NCBI GenBank assembly: GCA_020284085.1
Contig: JACEVL010000775.1
Coordinates: 347,501-411,500, forward strand
DNA length: 64,000 nucleotides
Direction: 5' to 3'
Source: Aporrectodea caliginosa
Lineage: Eukaryota > Annelida > Clitellata > Crassiclitellata > Lumbricidae
Position 1 is the first letter of the stretch. Each line of letters begins with the position of its first letter. A program made the translations under genes and the position numbers. This document shows positions 1 to 13,400 of the stretch, one piece after another. The notes under the pieces are model-generated. The model worked only from the letters and a program-made list of their open reading frames with translations. It had not been told where the DNA came from and made no database searches.

Positions 1-2794
1 TATATTGGTTGGATAGTCTGCCAAACGAAAGCGCTTGATTGACATCTGCATATCTCTTTTGCATTAATTATCAGCTTCTATAGCGCCGGTGTCTAATGCA
101 CAAGGCATCAACCCATGGCGCACCAAAACCAAGCCGTAATCAGGTCAATGTTAGGAAGATTACTTCGCAAAGACAGAGAGAGGCAGCCAAGGGTGGATAA
201 GCAAATAGAATGCGTGAGCCTTAAATTGCGAACGAACAACATAAGCGACTGAGCAGTACGAACAGATACAGGAAGAGAGCTTCTATGTCTAGATACAGCA
301 GAAAGAGAAAGTCCAAGTGTTAGATATTACCATAGAAAACAATCAGACAGATTAGGACCGGTTTTAAGTATTGTGGCTAATTACAGACTTACAGTTCAAT
401 ATTTTATAAACTATGTAATAGTATGATTGTGCCACAATTTATAAATAAGTACTTCTCCAAGAAGCCAATGCAAATATTTAAGCACAGAGGTTATACATGT
501 ATGTTCATTTTTATCCATCTAGCTTAACTTGCGGAAATCTTGTTTGTTTGCTTGTTTGAGCCACAGGCTAAAAAGTCAAATCTTGCGACGACTAATTCGA
601 TCACTTACAATCATTCAATCGTCATGAAACTTGGCAGATAGACTGGCCCTCGCAGACACTTCATTCTATAAAAATTTCAGCTCCCCCAAAAAGGCTAGCT
701 TATAGAATCGGGGACTCAACTTTTCGAATCGGGGAATCCCTTTTCCGATACGCAGCGTTGTCATTGGCCAGCGTTGTCATTGGCCGCAACAGAAACGGGT
801 GCGGTGCCTGATTAAACGCACGCTATGTCGTAAAATGAACGCGTACTATATATTTGTAGAGGTAACTGCTTCATAAGACGCATTATAGGATACTAGATGG
901 ATATAGTAAAAACTTTGTTTTTACGGGCTGTATTTTATTAACGTATTAATTATGGCTCTAGCAGAGCGGTCTGAACTTTTTGGAGGAGGAGGCGTTAAAG
1001 TGTTAAGAGATGAACTGACGTAATGCATAGCATATGCATGACGTCCATTTAATCTCTTAAAACTGTAACGACGACTCCAAAGAGTTCATGCAAGTATCTT
1101 TGGTTGGTAAAATGCCGACTGAGATCCGTATTCAAGAAAACATTTGTGCACAAATACCGTTAGGGTCCTATGCCTTATGAAACGCTGTCCTACAGGATGA
1201 GCATTTTCGGGCACAGATGAAATCTTGTCTTGTTTGAGAAGCTTCACATTCGATACTGGATCGCGTTAGTTGTACTTCGTAAAATTTATAACTCCCGACC
1301 ACGCGTCTGTCTATTCGAGTTAAATTGAGACATCGTCTTCGCGTCCAACGTTGTTCCGTTCCATTTAACACCGAATGAATAACTTTCTCACGAACTACAG
1401 CGACGCATCTATTTGCATTAACGCACGTGCTTTTACGTGCACGTGAATATATATATATATATAATTATATATATATATAATTATATATATATATAATTAT
1501 ATATATATATATTGTATGTATTAATGTGTGCATGTATGTGTTTATAGCTGTAGCCTATGTATATATGTATCTGGATATTTAGGCCTATAGCAACTTTTAG
1601 GAATCAATAGGCATAGAGGCGCAAACAAAGGCGCTGAAAGGCATAATCATGTAACTTAAGTAACCTATCGTAATCGTAAACTCCAAACTTCTAAAGCGCC
1701 ACTGGAAAGTCAAGCGCAGGGCACCAGCTTATTCACGAGCGCTGGAGGATACTGAGTGCATGGCGCTATGCAGATTTTGTAAATAAAATTACAAGATATC
1801 TTACTTTGACACAATCCAGTAAACAAGTTGATAGAAGAATTAATCTTAATACTAAAACCGTTGAACCTAACATGGGCCACAGATCAACAACACGACTCCT
1901 TTAGTTTCGTGCAAGTTTTACGAGCATAGGCGACGTGAAGTGGAAGAATAAAAGCTAGTGACTTATGAATAGCCCTAGGCTTATAGGTAAAGATGTTATT
2001 CTGCTTTATGAACATCTCGCTGGGGTTTTTCAGCCATACATATTCCATACAATTAGAAACTGAACGATTGGAATGTGCCATGAGCCTCTATGCATTCCCT
2101 AAACTGACCCTTCGTTGTGAGTTTAATTATAACTTGTGACCTGCATATGCGAAAGTGGCGTAACTACCCTCCCCACAACCTCCAAGGGTATGGGCTAAAT
2201 TTTTCATCGACAAATTATATTACACGAAGTCACGAACGCAAATTCTATTTTAATATTAAATTTTACATTTGTATACCTGGAATTTGATCAAATTCTTTAG
2301 TCAGAGAATGTAACTGTATGCATGAAAGGGAGCTGAGAGAGGGAAGGAGGTGGTTTAGAGCAGAAATAGGTAATCATGAAGGTGGTTAGAAGGTATAGAC
2401 GGCCATTTGCAAGTGGTATTTGCCTTCACTGTAGATAAAATGAGTACATGCGCAATGTGTAATTGAAGCATATACGAAATCAGAAATCTACATCGTACCT
2501 CGCAGTCAGAGGAGCACTGATCCTATGCTCCGCAACGACATGATCTACACTCTAAAGAGGACAGACACATCCATTTCTAAAATGTCACCTGAACAATATA
2601 ATGCGATGCTATAACATTGTGATTTTGATAAAATGTAATGTGGTGTTGTGATAGCAAGCGTGACTGGATGTGTTCAGTGAAAATTAGCTTATTTTGAATG
2701 ACCGGGTGTTATACAGTTTCGCCAGACTTTGCGCGTTCTGTGCGGATTCTTGTGCGAAGCAGCTGTTTAACGCAGACTTTCTTACTTACTCCAG
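1..2794. other. No gene recognised; (TA)n tract and plain AT-rich DNA
   Basis: I found no exon with protein similarity that I recognise. Open frames here are short and have no family resemblance. The only clear structure is an AT-dinucleotide tract at 1447-1512. The missing 5' exons of the CABIT gene could lie here or further upstream, because the first exon I can support starts at 2795 in mid-domain. Confidence 0.5.
1447..1512. repeat. (TA)n microsatellite with ATAATTAT interruptions
   Basis: Alternating AT tract broken three times at a regular interval by AATT, giving a higher-order unit of about 20 bp. It is seen directly in the sequence. Confidence 0.9.
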
Positions 2795-5700
2795 GTACTT
2801 CGCATCGATTCATTGGTCACTCAGAGGCGAGTGTTTGTTCGTGATGTCCGTGGCCGCATCTTCAGCCTGCCGCTGAATCTGACGGTGAAATTTGATACGC
2901 TCAAAGAAAACGGGAAAAGTGAGTAACCATCAGTGATGCATTAAGTTGCTGCTGAAGGTGGTATCGTTATCGTCTGCAAATAATCGCCATTAACCTTATT
3001 TTTCTTAATTAAAAAAAATAATAAATGTCTTTCATATGCAAAAGTAGCACACCAATCTAAGCAAATGATGTCTCAAGAACGGTGTCCAATTGGTTCGAAC
3101 TCTCGGCTTGTACCCGGTAATGCAGAGAGTTATAGGGTTCGAGCCTCGCCCGAGGCAGTTACTGTGTAGGAACCTTGAGCAAGTCCTTCACTCACAATTG
3201 CTCAGCGCCGTCGATGTTCTGTCGTATGGTCGTGTGCACTTCTGAACTTTAGAAGGAGGGCAATAGAAAAAGGAGTTGTATTGCATTGTATTGTGTTGTC
3301 AAGTTGGAAATTCTTATGTAGCCTTTATAATGAGCCGCATGCAATGAATGTGCCATCCTCTTCCTAGTACTCAGGATTCCAAACCGGTTGTACCTTATAA
3401 ACTGAAGACTTTCTTTGACCATCATCTTTTTGAAAACGCTACGCTGTCCTACATGCCATTATCTTAGCCGGCGCTCATTCACAATAACTGGACCAACCAT
3501 ATACAGAATTAACTAGGTTCAGGGTGAGAATTGCCGGGGGGTTGGGGGTTCAACCCCCTAGTCTTTCTTAGGGTCCCATAGTAAAGTCTACATTTCACAC
3601 CCATAAATCAACATCTAACCCCCCCAGTTATTTTTTACAATTCCCATACTGTAAGACTAAGACTAGGCTAACCGTTTCATGTCGATGCATAATTATAAGG
3701 GATTAATTTGTTATTCCTTATGAAAACAGAGTCTCGTTCGAAACGATTGACTGAGATCTTGGACGAATGTGAGCTGCCAACTCGCGTTACCTTCTCCGCT
3801 GGCAATGAGAACTCCTCGTTCAACGTCGGCGAAATGAGATACGACAGCGGCAAACTGGGAACGCTGACGCTCTATAAGCTCTACGAAGAAACGTTTCTGA
3901 GCGTTAACAGCATAGCGAGAGGTAGACTACTTGTTGTCCCAACGATTGTTTGCCAGCCAAAGGCCCTTTTTCAGTTGACTGAGCATCACTAGTACACAGG
4001 AATTTCGCCCCAGAGCGTCTTTCAATCTGTGTAGCTAACTCAAAACGTATGCAGATGGTTTAAGGAGACAATTGTGTCAAGGACGATTGCTTTTTATGCT
4101 TCGAATAGTTTTCGCATAAGCATTGTGATCTGTCGAATTCATATAACAGGCCCGGGATTCGAAACTTTGCCTCCAAAGTGAAAAGCCGCAGCCTTAGTCA
4201 CTCGACCACCATATCAATTTAACTCAAAGCAGTAGGCCTACGCTTAAGATGTTTGCAATGACGTTATTGTGGTACTGAACACCAGGTTACTTCCCACTGT
4301 TTTCTATGCTGCCAAGTAACACGGTAGCGAGAGCCTTGAGTGCACACCATGCTAAATTTTACTTTGCCTTAGCAATATTTCCATAATAATCCCTGATATC
4401 AGAGATGGGAACATTCAGGCCCATTCTTTTCGGAACTAAGATTACTTAGACTCGACCAGATCAGAGACTTCCAAATAGGTGAATTCTTTTATCGGCTTGA
4501 ACATGGGCTCCTCCCCCGATATTTAAGGGCTTCCTCCAGCACGTCTCTGACATCCATTCGTAGGCTACTCTACTAGGAACACCTCTGCTTACCACCCTGT
4601 TTCAGCTCACACTAATACCAGACGTTTCACTATCAAGTCATATGGTACTCAGGTATGGAATAAAATACCATCGGTATAATACGTCTCACCAATAATCTAT
4701 TGACCTTTAAAAAGAGATTGCGTACTGTACTACTCTCTTCCACGTTATAAATTAGTATTTTTCACAAAGTGTAAATAGCCGCGTGTAGTTAAGATAATAG
4801 TTAAGTTCTTAGTAAAGAATTATCTAGTATTTTGCTTGAAGTGTAGATTATTTCTAATAGGCCTTCAATTAATGACAGAATTGAACTTTGGGGTTCAGCC
4901 ATTAGATTAAGAAATTTGTTTACTGTGTTGACCATCTTGGTAATTTTTGCTGTAATTACTATTAGGGTGGCCCTACTCAGCGGGATTCCTTTATCCCTTC
5001 TGGGTTTCCCTTGGCTTGCCAAAGTATTACCCTTTTTGTGTTTAATGATGTTTTATTTTAATTTGGTTGCAATAAAAGAAGATTTGATTTGATTTGATGA
5101 TAAAAGAAACAACACCAGAATTTACGACCTGCCTTTTTAAAGACGCTGTTTAATATTCGGACGCATTAAGTAAATCTACTACGGTAACTGTCATACATGT
5201 ACACCTTCTGTAACCTATATCAGTCGAAAGCAAAGGGTGGGATGAAGGCTAAATGTCTGGCCATGCCCAGCCATTGTGATCTAATCCAGTCTAACCTCGA
5301 AACTCCTGTAGCACCGTTATCGTATAAAGGCATATGGCATGATCAGTCTCGGCCGATGGCACTACAATTTACTGATCACGCAGTCATACTTGTAAAAATA
5401 AAATGTCTTCCGTTTATACAAGTCTAGTCGTTTGTATACGTAGGAACGTCGTTTGTAGGTTAGGCATGGAACAGTACTAGGACTACTATGGCTAAATCTC
5501 GAGCTTTTGCCTTCAATGGCCCTTCACTATGGAACCAACTCTAGGGGTGTCCAGAAAAATGACACATCGCAGAAAACACCCATACTCAAGTTTTTCCCGT
5601 TATTCTATTCATCTATTGTCTATAAATATTTTTTACAGAATTCTAAAATGTTATCCTGAGGTCCCTCAAAGCCCCCGAACATACCCTACTTAAGTCCCCA

Positions 5701-7403
5701 GAACTGAAGACGCCCATGCTCGGATCTTGGAACTTGGGTCCATTGTCGATTTACTCTTTTTATCACAAAAATTAACGAAGAGTCTGATCTCGAAGAACTT
5801 TAAGTTGTTGTGTTTATCTCCATGAGAGCTACATCCAGATAAAATATACTTACTAAATTCAAGGTAATTCAAGGTCATTTCAAGGTCAAAATAACCGAAA
5901 TCTAGCAAAAATCAAAGAAAAATGATCATATCTCAGCCAATAATTGTTGAAATTGGTTAATTCTTTCTTGTGTTTCTCGTCTTGAAAAGGGCTATCTGTG
6001 ATAAGAAACAAGGATACCAAATATAAGACGATCAAAAGTTATTTAAAGGACAAAAAGGTCAATTTCAGACAATGATTTTTACTCTAAAATTGACCTTTTT
6101 GTAATTAAAATAACTTTTGATCGTCTTGTATTTGGTACCCTTGTTTCTTATCACAGGTAGCCCTTATCCAGACGAGAAATACAAGAAAGAATTAACCAAT
6201 TTTAACAATTATTGGCTGAGATCTGATCATTTTCCTTCAATTTTTGTTCGATTTCGTTTCTTATAACCTTGAAATGACCTTGAATGACCATGAATTTAGT
6301 ATCTATATTTGATCAGAATATAGCTCTCTTCGAGAGAAACAAGCAATAAAAAGTTCATCCAAATCGGACTATTCGTTAATTTTTTTGTGATACAAAGAGT
6401 AAACCGACAATGGACCCAAGTTCCAAGATCCGAGCACCTGCGCCTTCAGTCCTGGGAGTTTAAGTAGGGTATGTTCGGGGGCTTTGAGGGACCTCAGGAT
6501 AACATTTTAAAATTTGTAAAAATATTTATAGACAATAGATGAATAGAATAACTGGAAAAACTTGAGTATGGGTGTTTTCTGCGATGTGTCATTTTTCTGC
6601 ACACCCCTAAACCAACTCCCTTCATCAACTCGTTCTTTGATACTATCTGGTGGGCCAGGTGCTTCTTTTCGCTATCTTAAAGGCCAAACTTCACCTCTGA
6701 AATTTCTCCAAGACACCGACCCTTGTAGGCGTGTCTAATAGAGACCTGCTGGCCAATGACCATCGACATCAATTCTGCCTCACAGCTAAGCATGCTGATA
6801 GATAGTGCCGGGCCTGCCGGCCTGCTAAACTACGCTGAGGAACTGTCCACTGTGTCCAGTGACCTGTGTGAAACCCCTGTATGCAGATTAGCTAGCTCGT
6901 GTATCAAATTCAGCCGGGACTGTTTACATCAGGCTACACTGTCTAAGCCTTGCATTTCCAGCTTGGCTTGTGCCGGGCCTGCCGGCCTGCTAAACTACGC
7001 TGAGGAACTGTCCACGGTGTCCAGTGACCTGGTGACCTGTGTGAAATCCCTTTATGCAGATTAGCTAGCTGCGGATCACAATCAGCCGGGGCTGTTTACA
7101 GATGGGTCTCTCAACTGGTCAGCCTAAGCTGTGTTTCATATAGAAGAACTACATGCTGTCACATTCCAGGTGCTAATGGACGTTGGAAATGCCCTTTCTA
7201 GTATTCATTCTTTGGTGTTAGATGCTGTTTATTGCAAGAGTGTTTGATTGCAATTGGAAAATTCCTTATCTATAATAAATGCAATTTAATTTAATATTTA
7301 TAAATCTTATTTCAATCTTATTTGCGCACGTATAGCGCTACCTGAAGAACAATAGGGCCTACTTGTATAGGGTTCACCACACAAAACAATTTATACAATT
7401 TCA

Positions 7404-7445
<42 letters not shown>

Positions 7446-10400
7446 GCATCGTCTTCATAATTACCAATTTTTTCAAAATTCCAGTTGTTGTGAGCAAAAA
7501 ATGCCCGTATGGCTTCCTCTTGATCGCCATCTACCACAATAGTAAGTTCGTATTTGTTCATGGCAATCTAATCGCATATAGAAACTACAGACTTGTTTCT
7601 CAACCCTGTAAGTATCTTCATAGCAATGAACTCCATAGTAATATGAGTGGATGGGGGGTAAATTTGGATAATTGGAACAACTTGTATACATTCTAGAAGT
7701 ACAGGTATGACCTCTAGCCAGCTTAGCTGGCTTTCGTATACACAAATTATTCGACCCACAGCTCGGTTATATATATACAAGTGGTCAATTGATCGAGGTA
7801 GGGCCTGTACGGGGTATATGCCCTGTCGGGTCTAGTCTGCCCTAGCGATGCATCTCCATCCATCCGTCCGACCGCTAGAGGGCCAGAGGGAGGGTGAAGG
7901 GCCTAGGGTGGGGGCTACCACCCATCGACCGACCGTCCCTGCACCTCCTCTCCATTCCACAAAGCGGACGATGTTGCCTAGGCTATGCATACAATTAAAT
8001 TCAGCAGCCTATACTTGTAAGATGTGTCAACCAAAATGAAATCAACGCCCATTGGCCGACAGATGCTTACTTGAACCGCCTACAGTCGTTGGTCACTTCA
8101 TTCTACGAGGGAAACCGCCAAACCTAAAACCTTGGGCTTTAAGACCACTCTTTTCGCTCGGAGTCTTTCGCACTGGGAGCGCCTCTGATTGGTGTTCACT
8201 GTGAGAGGCGCTTTATACATTTATAAATACAATGCAATACAATACAATATCCAGCGCTTTTGTCAGATACTCAACGGCGCTATATCAAATGTATTGATCA
8301 TATAGGGCCTACCTACCTAACACACTCCCACCTATGGTGATTGTGTTTTATCCGAAATCCGCACAATTCGAGTAATTCCTGCTGTAAACTTTGAACTATA
8401 TAGGCCTACGGTAACCGTTTGTTTGTAGGAGCGATTGACAAGAACGTCATGTTGCTGCCCCTGTACGTCCAGATACAAGTCAGTTTGGCCAAAGGATTTA
8501 AAGACGGTCACACGGAAGACTGGGAGTCACTTATGCAGATGTACGATCGATCCATCGGTCAGTCGAAAACAACGACCATCAATGGCCTTGACGGTGGGCG
8601 CATTTCTTCCAGCTCATTTAATTTAATTGTACGTATGTATGTATGTTACAGTATGTATGTATGTATGTATGCATGCATGTATGTATGTATGTATGTATGT
8701 ATGTATGTATGTATGTATGTATGTATGTATGCATGTATGCATGTATGTATGTATGCATCTATGTATGTATGTATGTATGTATGCATGTATGTATGTATGC
8801 ATCTATGTATGTATGTATGAGCACTTATTATAGCGCCCCTTCAAGATTTCTACTCAGAGCCGCTCCCGACTACAGCGCGGACACTGAATAGGAGTTTCAC
8901 GCCGAAGTATTGTAATCAGATATAATAATGTACCATGATGCAGTGTAGGTATGTGTAGTGGCGGATTTTGTGAAGCTTTCTCTAGCACTGAGTATTTCAG
9001 CCTGCCTCAGTCTTCTGTGTCTCATCGTCCGATTTCTATTTCTCATTAGGCTACCGAACAAGTGAAGTAAATGTACGATGGAGTGTTGCACTTAATGGGT
9101 TACTTTCCGTTTATAGATGTACGTCTTAATAATGCCGTACATACACTGAGAAAGTCAAAATAGACTCGCTAACTTCAAGATTAGTTATTAACTGAAAGGA
9201 CACGATGTCTAAGGTAATCCAGATGTTGCCCTCAAATGTCGTGTTAATCTATAATACACATCTGTTAATGTCTGAGGTGAAGCCACTGTGCAAGGCAATG
9301 CTAGGTGCTCGTTGGCTATTAATCATAAAACGTTGGTAATCACTCATGATGCTAGATGTTACCACGCGGTGATATATCATCAGATCAAGTCTACTGGTGA
9401 AGAAACGATGTCTTGTCAGCCACCATCTGCTCTAATCCAAAATCATAAGTGAAGCTAGTTATGTCAAGGTACCGGTAATTGATATCACCTGGTTAGAGTA
9501 AACCTATTTCCTGGACGTCACTTTTCAGGCCATCTAAAAGCAGGACAGTACAATATTTAGGACACGATGGGTGGTAAATGACGGCGACATTAGAGATTTC
9601 GTTGTCTTCACCGATCTCAATACACGTGACTTCGTGACCAACCTTACTACCACTAGCATGTTTGCTAATGAAGATTAGGGATGAATGAAGAGTATCACTG
9701 TATCCTGCACGAATGCATACGTTTTCCTCTTCTCTTCGTGCGGACCGGTCCACACGATGCAAAAATAAACTCATCGATCTGAACAAGGTTATCAAAGTGA
9801 TCAGTCTTCAACCATGTTTCTGTCAATGCGCCAAAGTGGGCTTCAAAATATGGTATACGGTATGTGTTGTAAACGGATAGCTGCTAGACGGCATTGTTTT
9901 TGACCAAGATAATATGTTCACCTAGCAAAATGGTGCTCGATAGTGTAGCGGTTAGCATGCTAGACTGTAGATCGAAAGGTTGGGGGTTAAAATCTGAGCC
10001 AGAGCAAAAATTCGTTTCAAGATTTCTGCTCCATCTGCACCCCTAGCCAACTCAGCTACAATGAGTGCACTGACCGTACACTGTCGGTTGGAAGATGAGA
10101 CGGCGAGGGAGAGGACTGGCCACCCGCTCTGACATGCCGAGGCTAAGAAAATGAAGGGCTAGCGTAAGGGACTGCTCCTCTGTTAGTTCTGATGGAGACT
10201 AGGTTTGACTGTCGTTTGTAAGCGGCGAAGTTTGTTAAAGACTTCAGGTCTAATAATACAATTTGTCGTATTTTCAGATATCTTAGTTTACGACCCAACA
10301 GATGGCACCATAGTAAATCCTCAGGCAATTTCCAAAGATATGTCCAGCCTACAGGACGCAAGGGCCACTTCGATGCTGGTGAAAGGTTTCGAATCAGGTA

Positions 10401-13400
10401 AAGGCAACGATTCTCTGACCAGCCGATTGTCTGCTTTCAAAATTGGCGGAAATAAAGACGGTAATCGAATGGCCAAATCGTTCACAGAATATCGTGATAA
10501 TACGGCGAATATTCTGCGCTATGGCAATAGAAACGGCAACCTAACAACGGCCGACTTACAAGAGGAGGCAATCGTTTTCAGTGAACCGGAAGCCAGAACA
10601 TGGAATAGGAAGAGGACGCAGAATGGGTCTAACCATGTTCATAAGAGCAGGTCGTCAAAAATCAATTCGTCAGACGAAGAAATTCATGTAGAACACGAAT
10701 CCAATCAAATGACAGTGTTTGACAAAGAAGATGGAGAAGGACGCGAGACAAAAGTTCAGGCTAAAATCGAGATACGCGACAGAAAGTCCTTAGAGAGTGT
10801 TCCTGAAGAAATCAGGTTAGAGGAGAATCAGTCGGATATTCAGTCAAGCCGTCCAAAGCCGTTAGAGAGACCGATCCTAGCTAAGAGGACATCGGCCCCA
10901 ACCGGAAGGGTATCGCCAATGATTAAAGTGAGTGCAAACACGAATCATACAGCAGCCATTGTCTTAAACACAGAGGGAGTTAATCAAACGGAAGGATTGG
11001 CAAACGGAGGAATCATCCTGACGTCTGGCGGTTCACCTTTGCAACACGAGGAACGACTCCAACCGAAGACAGTCAGTGACTTCGAAGTTACGGACTACCG
11101 GGATCCGTTCAGCGATTCCGAAGTAATCGATATCCGGAAACTGGACGACAGAAGATCGTCTGCTCATCAGAGGTTCAGCCAATCAACGGAGGAATTCAAC
11201 GACACAGTGAATAGACCGCCAAGTAAGAGCAAGAAGAAGAGCGCATTAAAGGCAGGTCGAAAGAGGTCGACGCGTACAAAACGACACGTATCCTACAGTG
11301 ACACGGATACCGTCTACCCATTGGACTCACGCGATGACATGGCAGACGACAGTGAGATCGACAGTCCCTTCTACTCCTCTAACAACACTCCGACCGTCTT
11401 CGCCGACAACTGGCGCAGTCGTTCGATGATCGCTCAGCCGCGCAATCCGCACACTCTGCCGGCGAACAGAGGACGACAGACTGCAGAAAGTCTGGTCGGT
11501 GACGTACTTCCGGTTACGTCATTTCGGAAAAAGAATTCCCTGCCGATGACGCGAAAACATTTCCACGGATCTGATACGAGTATCTTTACCAAATCTCCGG
11601 CTGCTTCGTTCCGATATCCGAGCATAGGAGTAATCCCAGAGGCATTAGAGGAATACCAGATGGTACCACCCGGTAGTACCATAAGGCAGTACGATACAGC
11701 GGCCTCGAGAGTGCGAACCGGTGACCTGGATACTCATCGAAAGTACGGTAGCTCTGTGATCAACGTTGGGAATGTAAGAAGTGAAGGGGGTCTGACGTCG
11801 TCTCGTAGACAGAACATGGAACCAGCGATAATTAGCGTTGGAGACAATAGTTTCCTCATGCAGAACGATGCTTCGAATCGAAGGAGAACAAACTACAGAG
11901 CAGCAACTTCAAACCGGAAACCAGAGTGGAAGCAAGACGTCATTTCCTCTGGAAGAAGACAGGATCACAAAATGGTAGGACACAATAAAGCTTGTTGCGC
12001 AATTTTCAAGAAAATTATGCCTAGTGCCATTCACAGTGACACAACATGACACCCAACCAGCACGCACATGTTGAGATAATGTTGGTCAACGTTGGTTCAT
12101 CGTTGTCCCAATGTGTATGTGTGTGTGTTTGTGTGTCTGTGTGTGTGTCTGTGTGTGTGTCTGTGTGTGTGTGTCTGTGTATGTGTCTGTGTGTGTGTGT
12201 GTGTGTTGACTAGGAGGTAGTGCCTACCTCGAATTCGTGTAGAACTGGTAGAAAAATGCATCTTTGGTTATGATTGCACCTTGATCTTTAACAAGTAGGC
12301 CTACTAGCGAAATAACGTTTATTCTAATCAGCCTCGGCTGTAACTCTCCAGTATCGGTCACCTCTTGATTTCGATAAATGTAAATGTACACGGTTTTCTA
12401 TAGCGACCGTATGGCCTCACGGTTTCTATAGCGACCATATGGCCTCACGGTTTCTATAGCGACCGTATGGCCTCACGGTTTCTATAGCGACCGTATGGCC
12501 TCACGGTTTCTATAGCGACCGTATGGCCTCACGGTTTCTATAGCGACCGTATGGCCTCACGGTTTCTATAGCGACCATATGGCCTCACGGTTTCTATAGC
12601 GACCGTATGGCCTCACGGTTTCTATAGCGACCGTATGGCCTCACGGTTTCTATAGCGACCGTATGGCCTCACGGTTTCTATAGCGACCGTATGGCCTCAC
12701 GGTTTCTATAGCGACCATATGGCCTCACGGTTTCTATAGCGACCGTATGACCTGAACCTTGCTTATTTTCAATTATTTAATATAGCGACCGTATGGCCTC
12801 ACGGTTTCTATAGCGACCGTATGGCCTCACGGTTTCTATAGCGACCGTATGGCCTCACGGTTTCTATAGCGACCATAAAATTATGGCCTCACGGTTTCTA
12901 TAGCGACCGTATGGCCTCACGGTTTCTATAGCGACCGTATGACCTGAACCTTGCTTATTTTCAATTATTTAATATAGCACCGGAGGTCAAGCTGATTTCC
13001 CTGGCGTAGCTACAGGCCCTAGTTGTTCGTCGCTGAGAAATTTCCGAGTTTCATATTGTGTTTACAAACTTTACATTATATTTACCATTCCATTCCATTC
13101 GTTTATTGTTCCCAGTACAACCAGCAGATGACAATTAAGACAATAAACAGTAACGTTGGGATACAACAGGAAGACCCAGAAGGGACCAAGGTCCCGCTTA
13201 TTAGGGTCGCCCTTGTATCATGAGTCAAATGTAGAATGACAAATGATTGACCTCTATACCTCCAACTGGACTATGAAGCATAACCAGAACCGTAATGTAA
13301 AATTAAGACAAAAACCTTAACTAGTAAAGCAGAATATCATATAGTATTTATTTATTATGATCAATTAGGTATGCACGTACAGATTTTTAAAATGAAGACA

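Noticed and set aside
6756..7064. 102-codon frame with repeated GPAGLLNYAEELSTVSSDL
   Set aside because: The repetition comes from the 165-bp tandem duplication; no start context, splice sites or family support.
8419..8891. Long frames of repeated Met-Tyr-Val-Cys
   Set aside because: They are translations of the (ATGT)n tail of a SINE; only 8429-8557 (or to 8593) is a real exon.
9493..9795. 100-codon - strand frame with NVAVIYHPSCPKY
   Set aside because: The AVIYHP stretch faintly recalls a LINE endonuclease, but no other motif is present and the frame may be chance.
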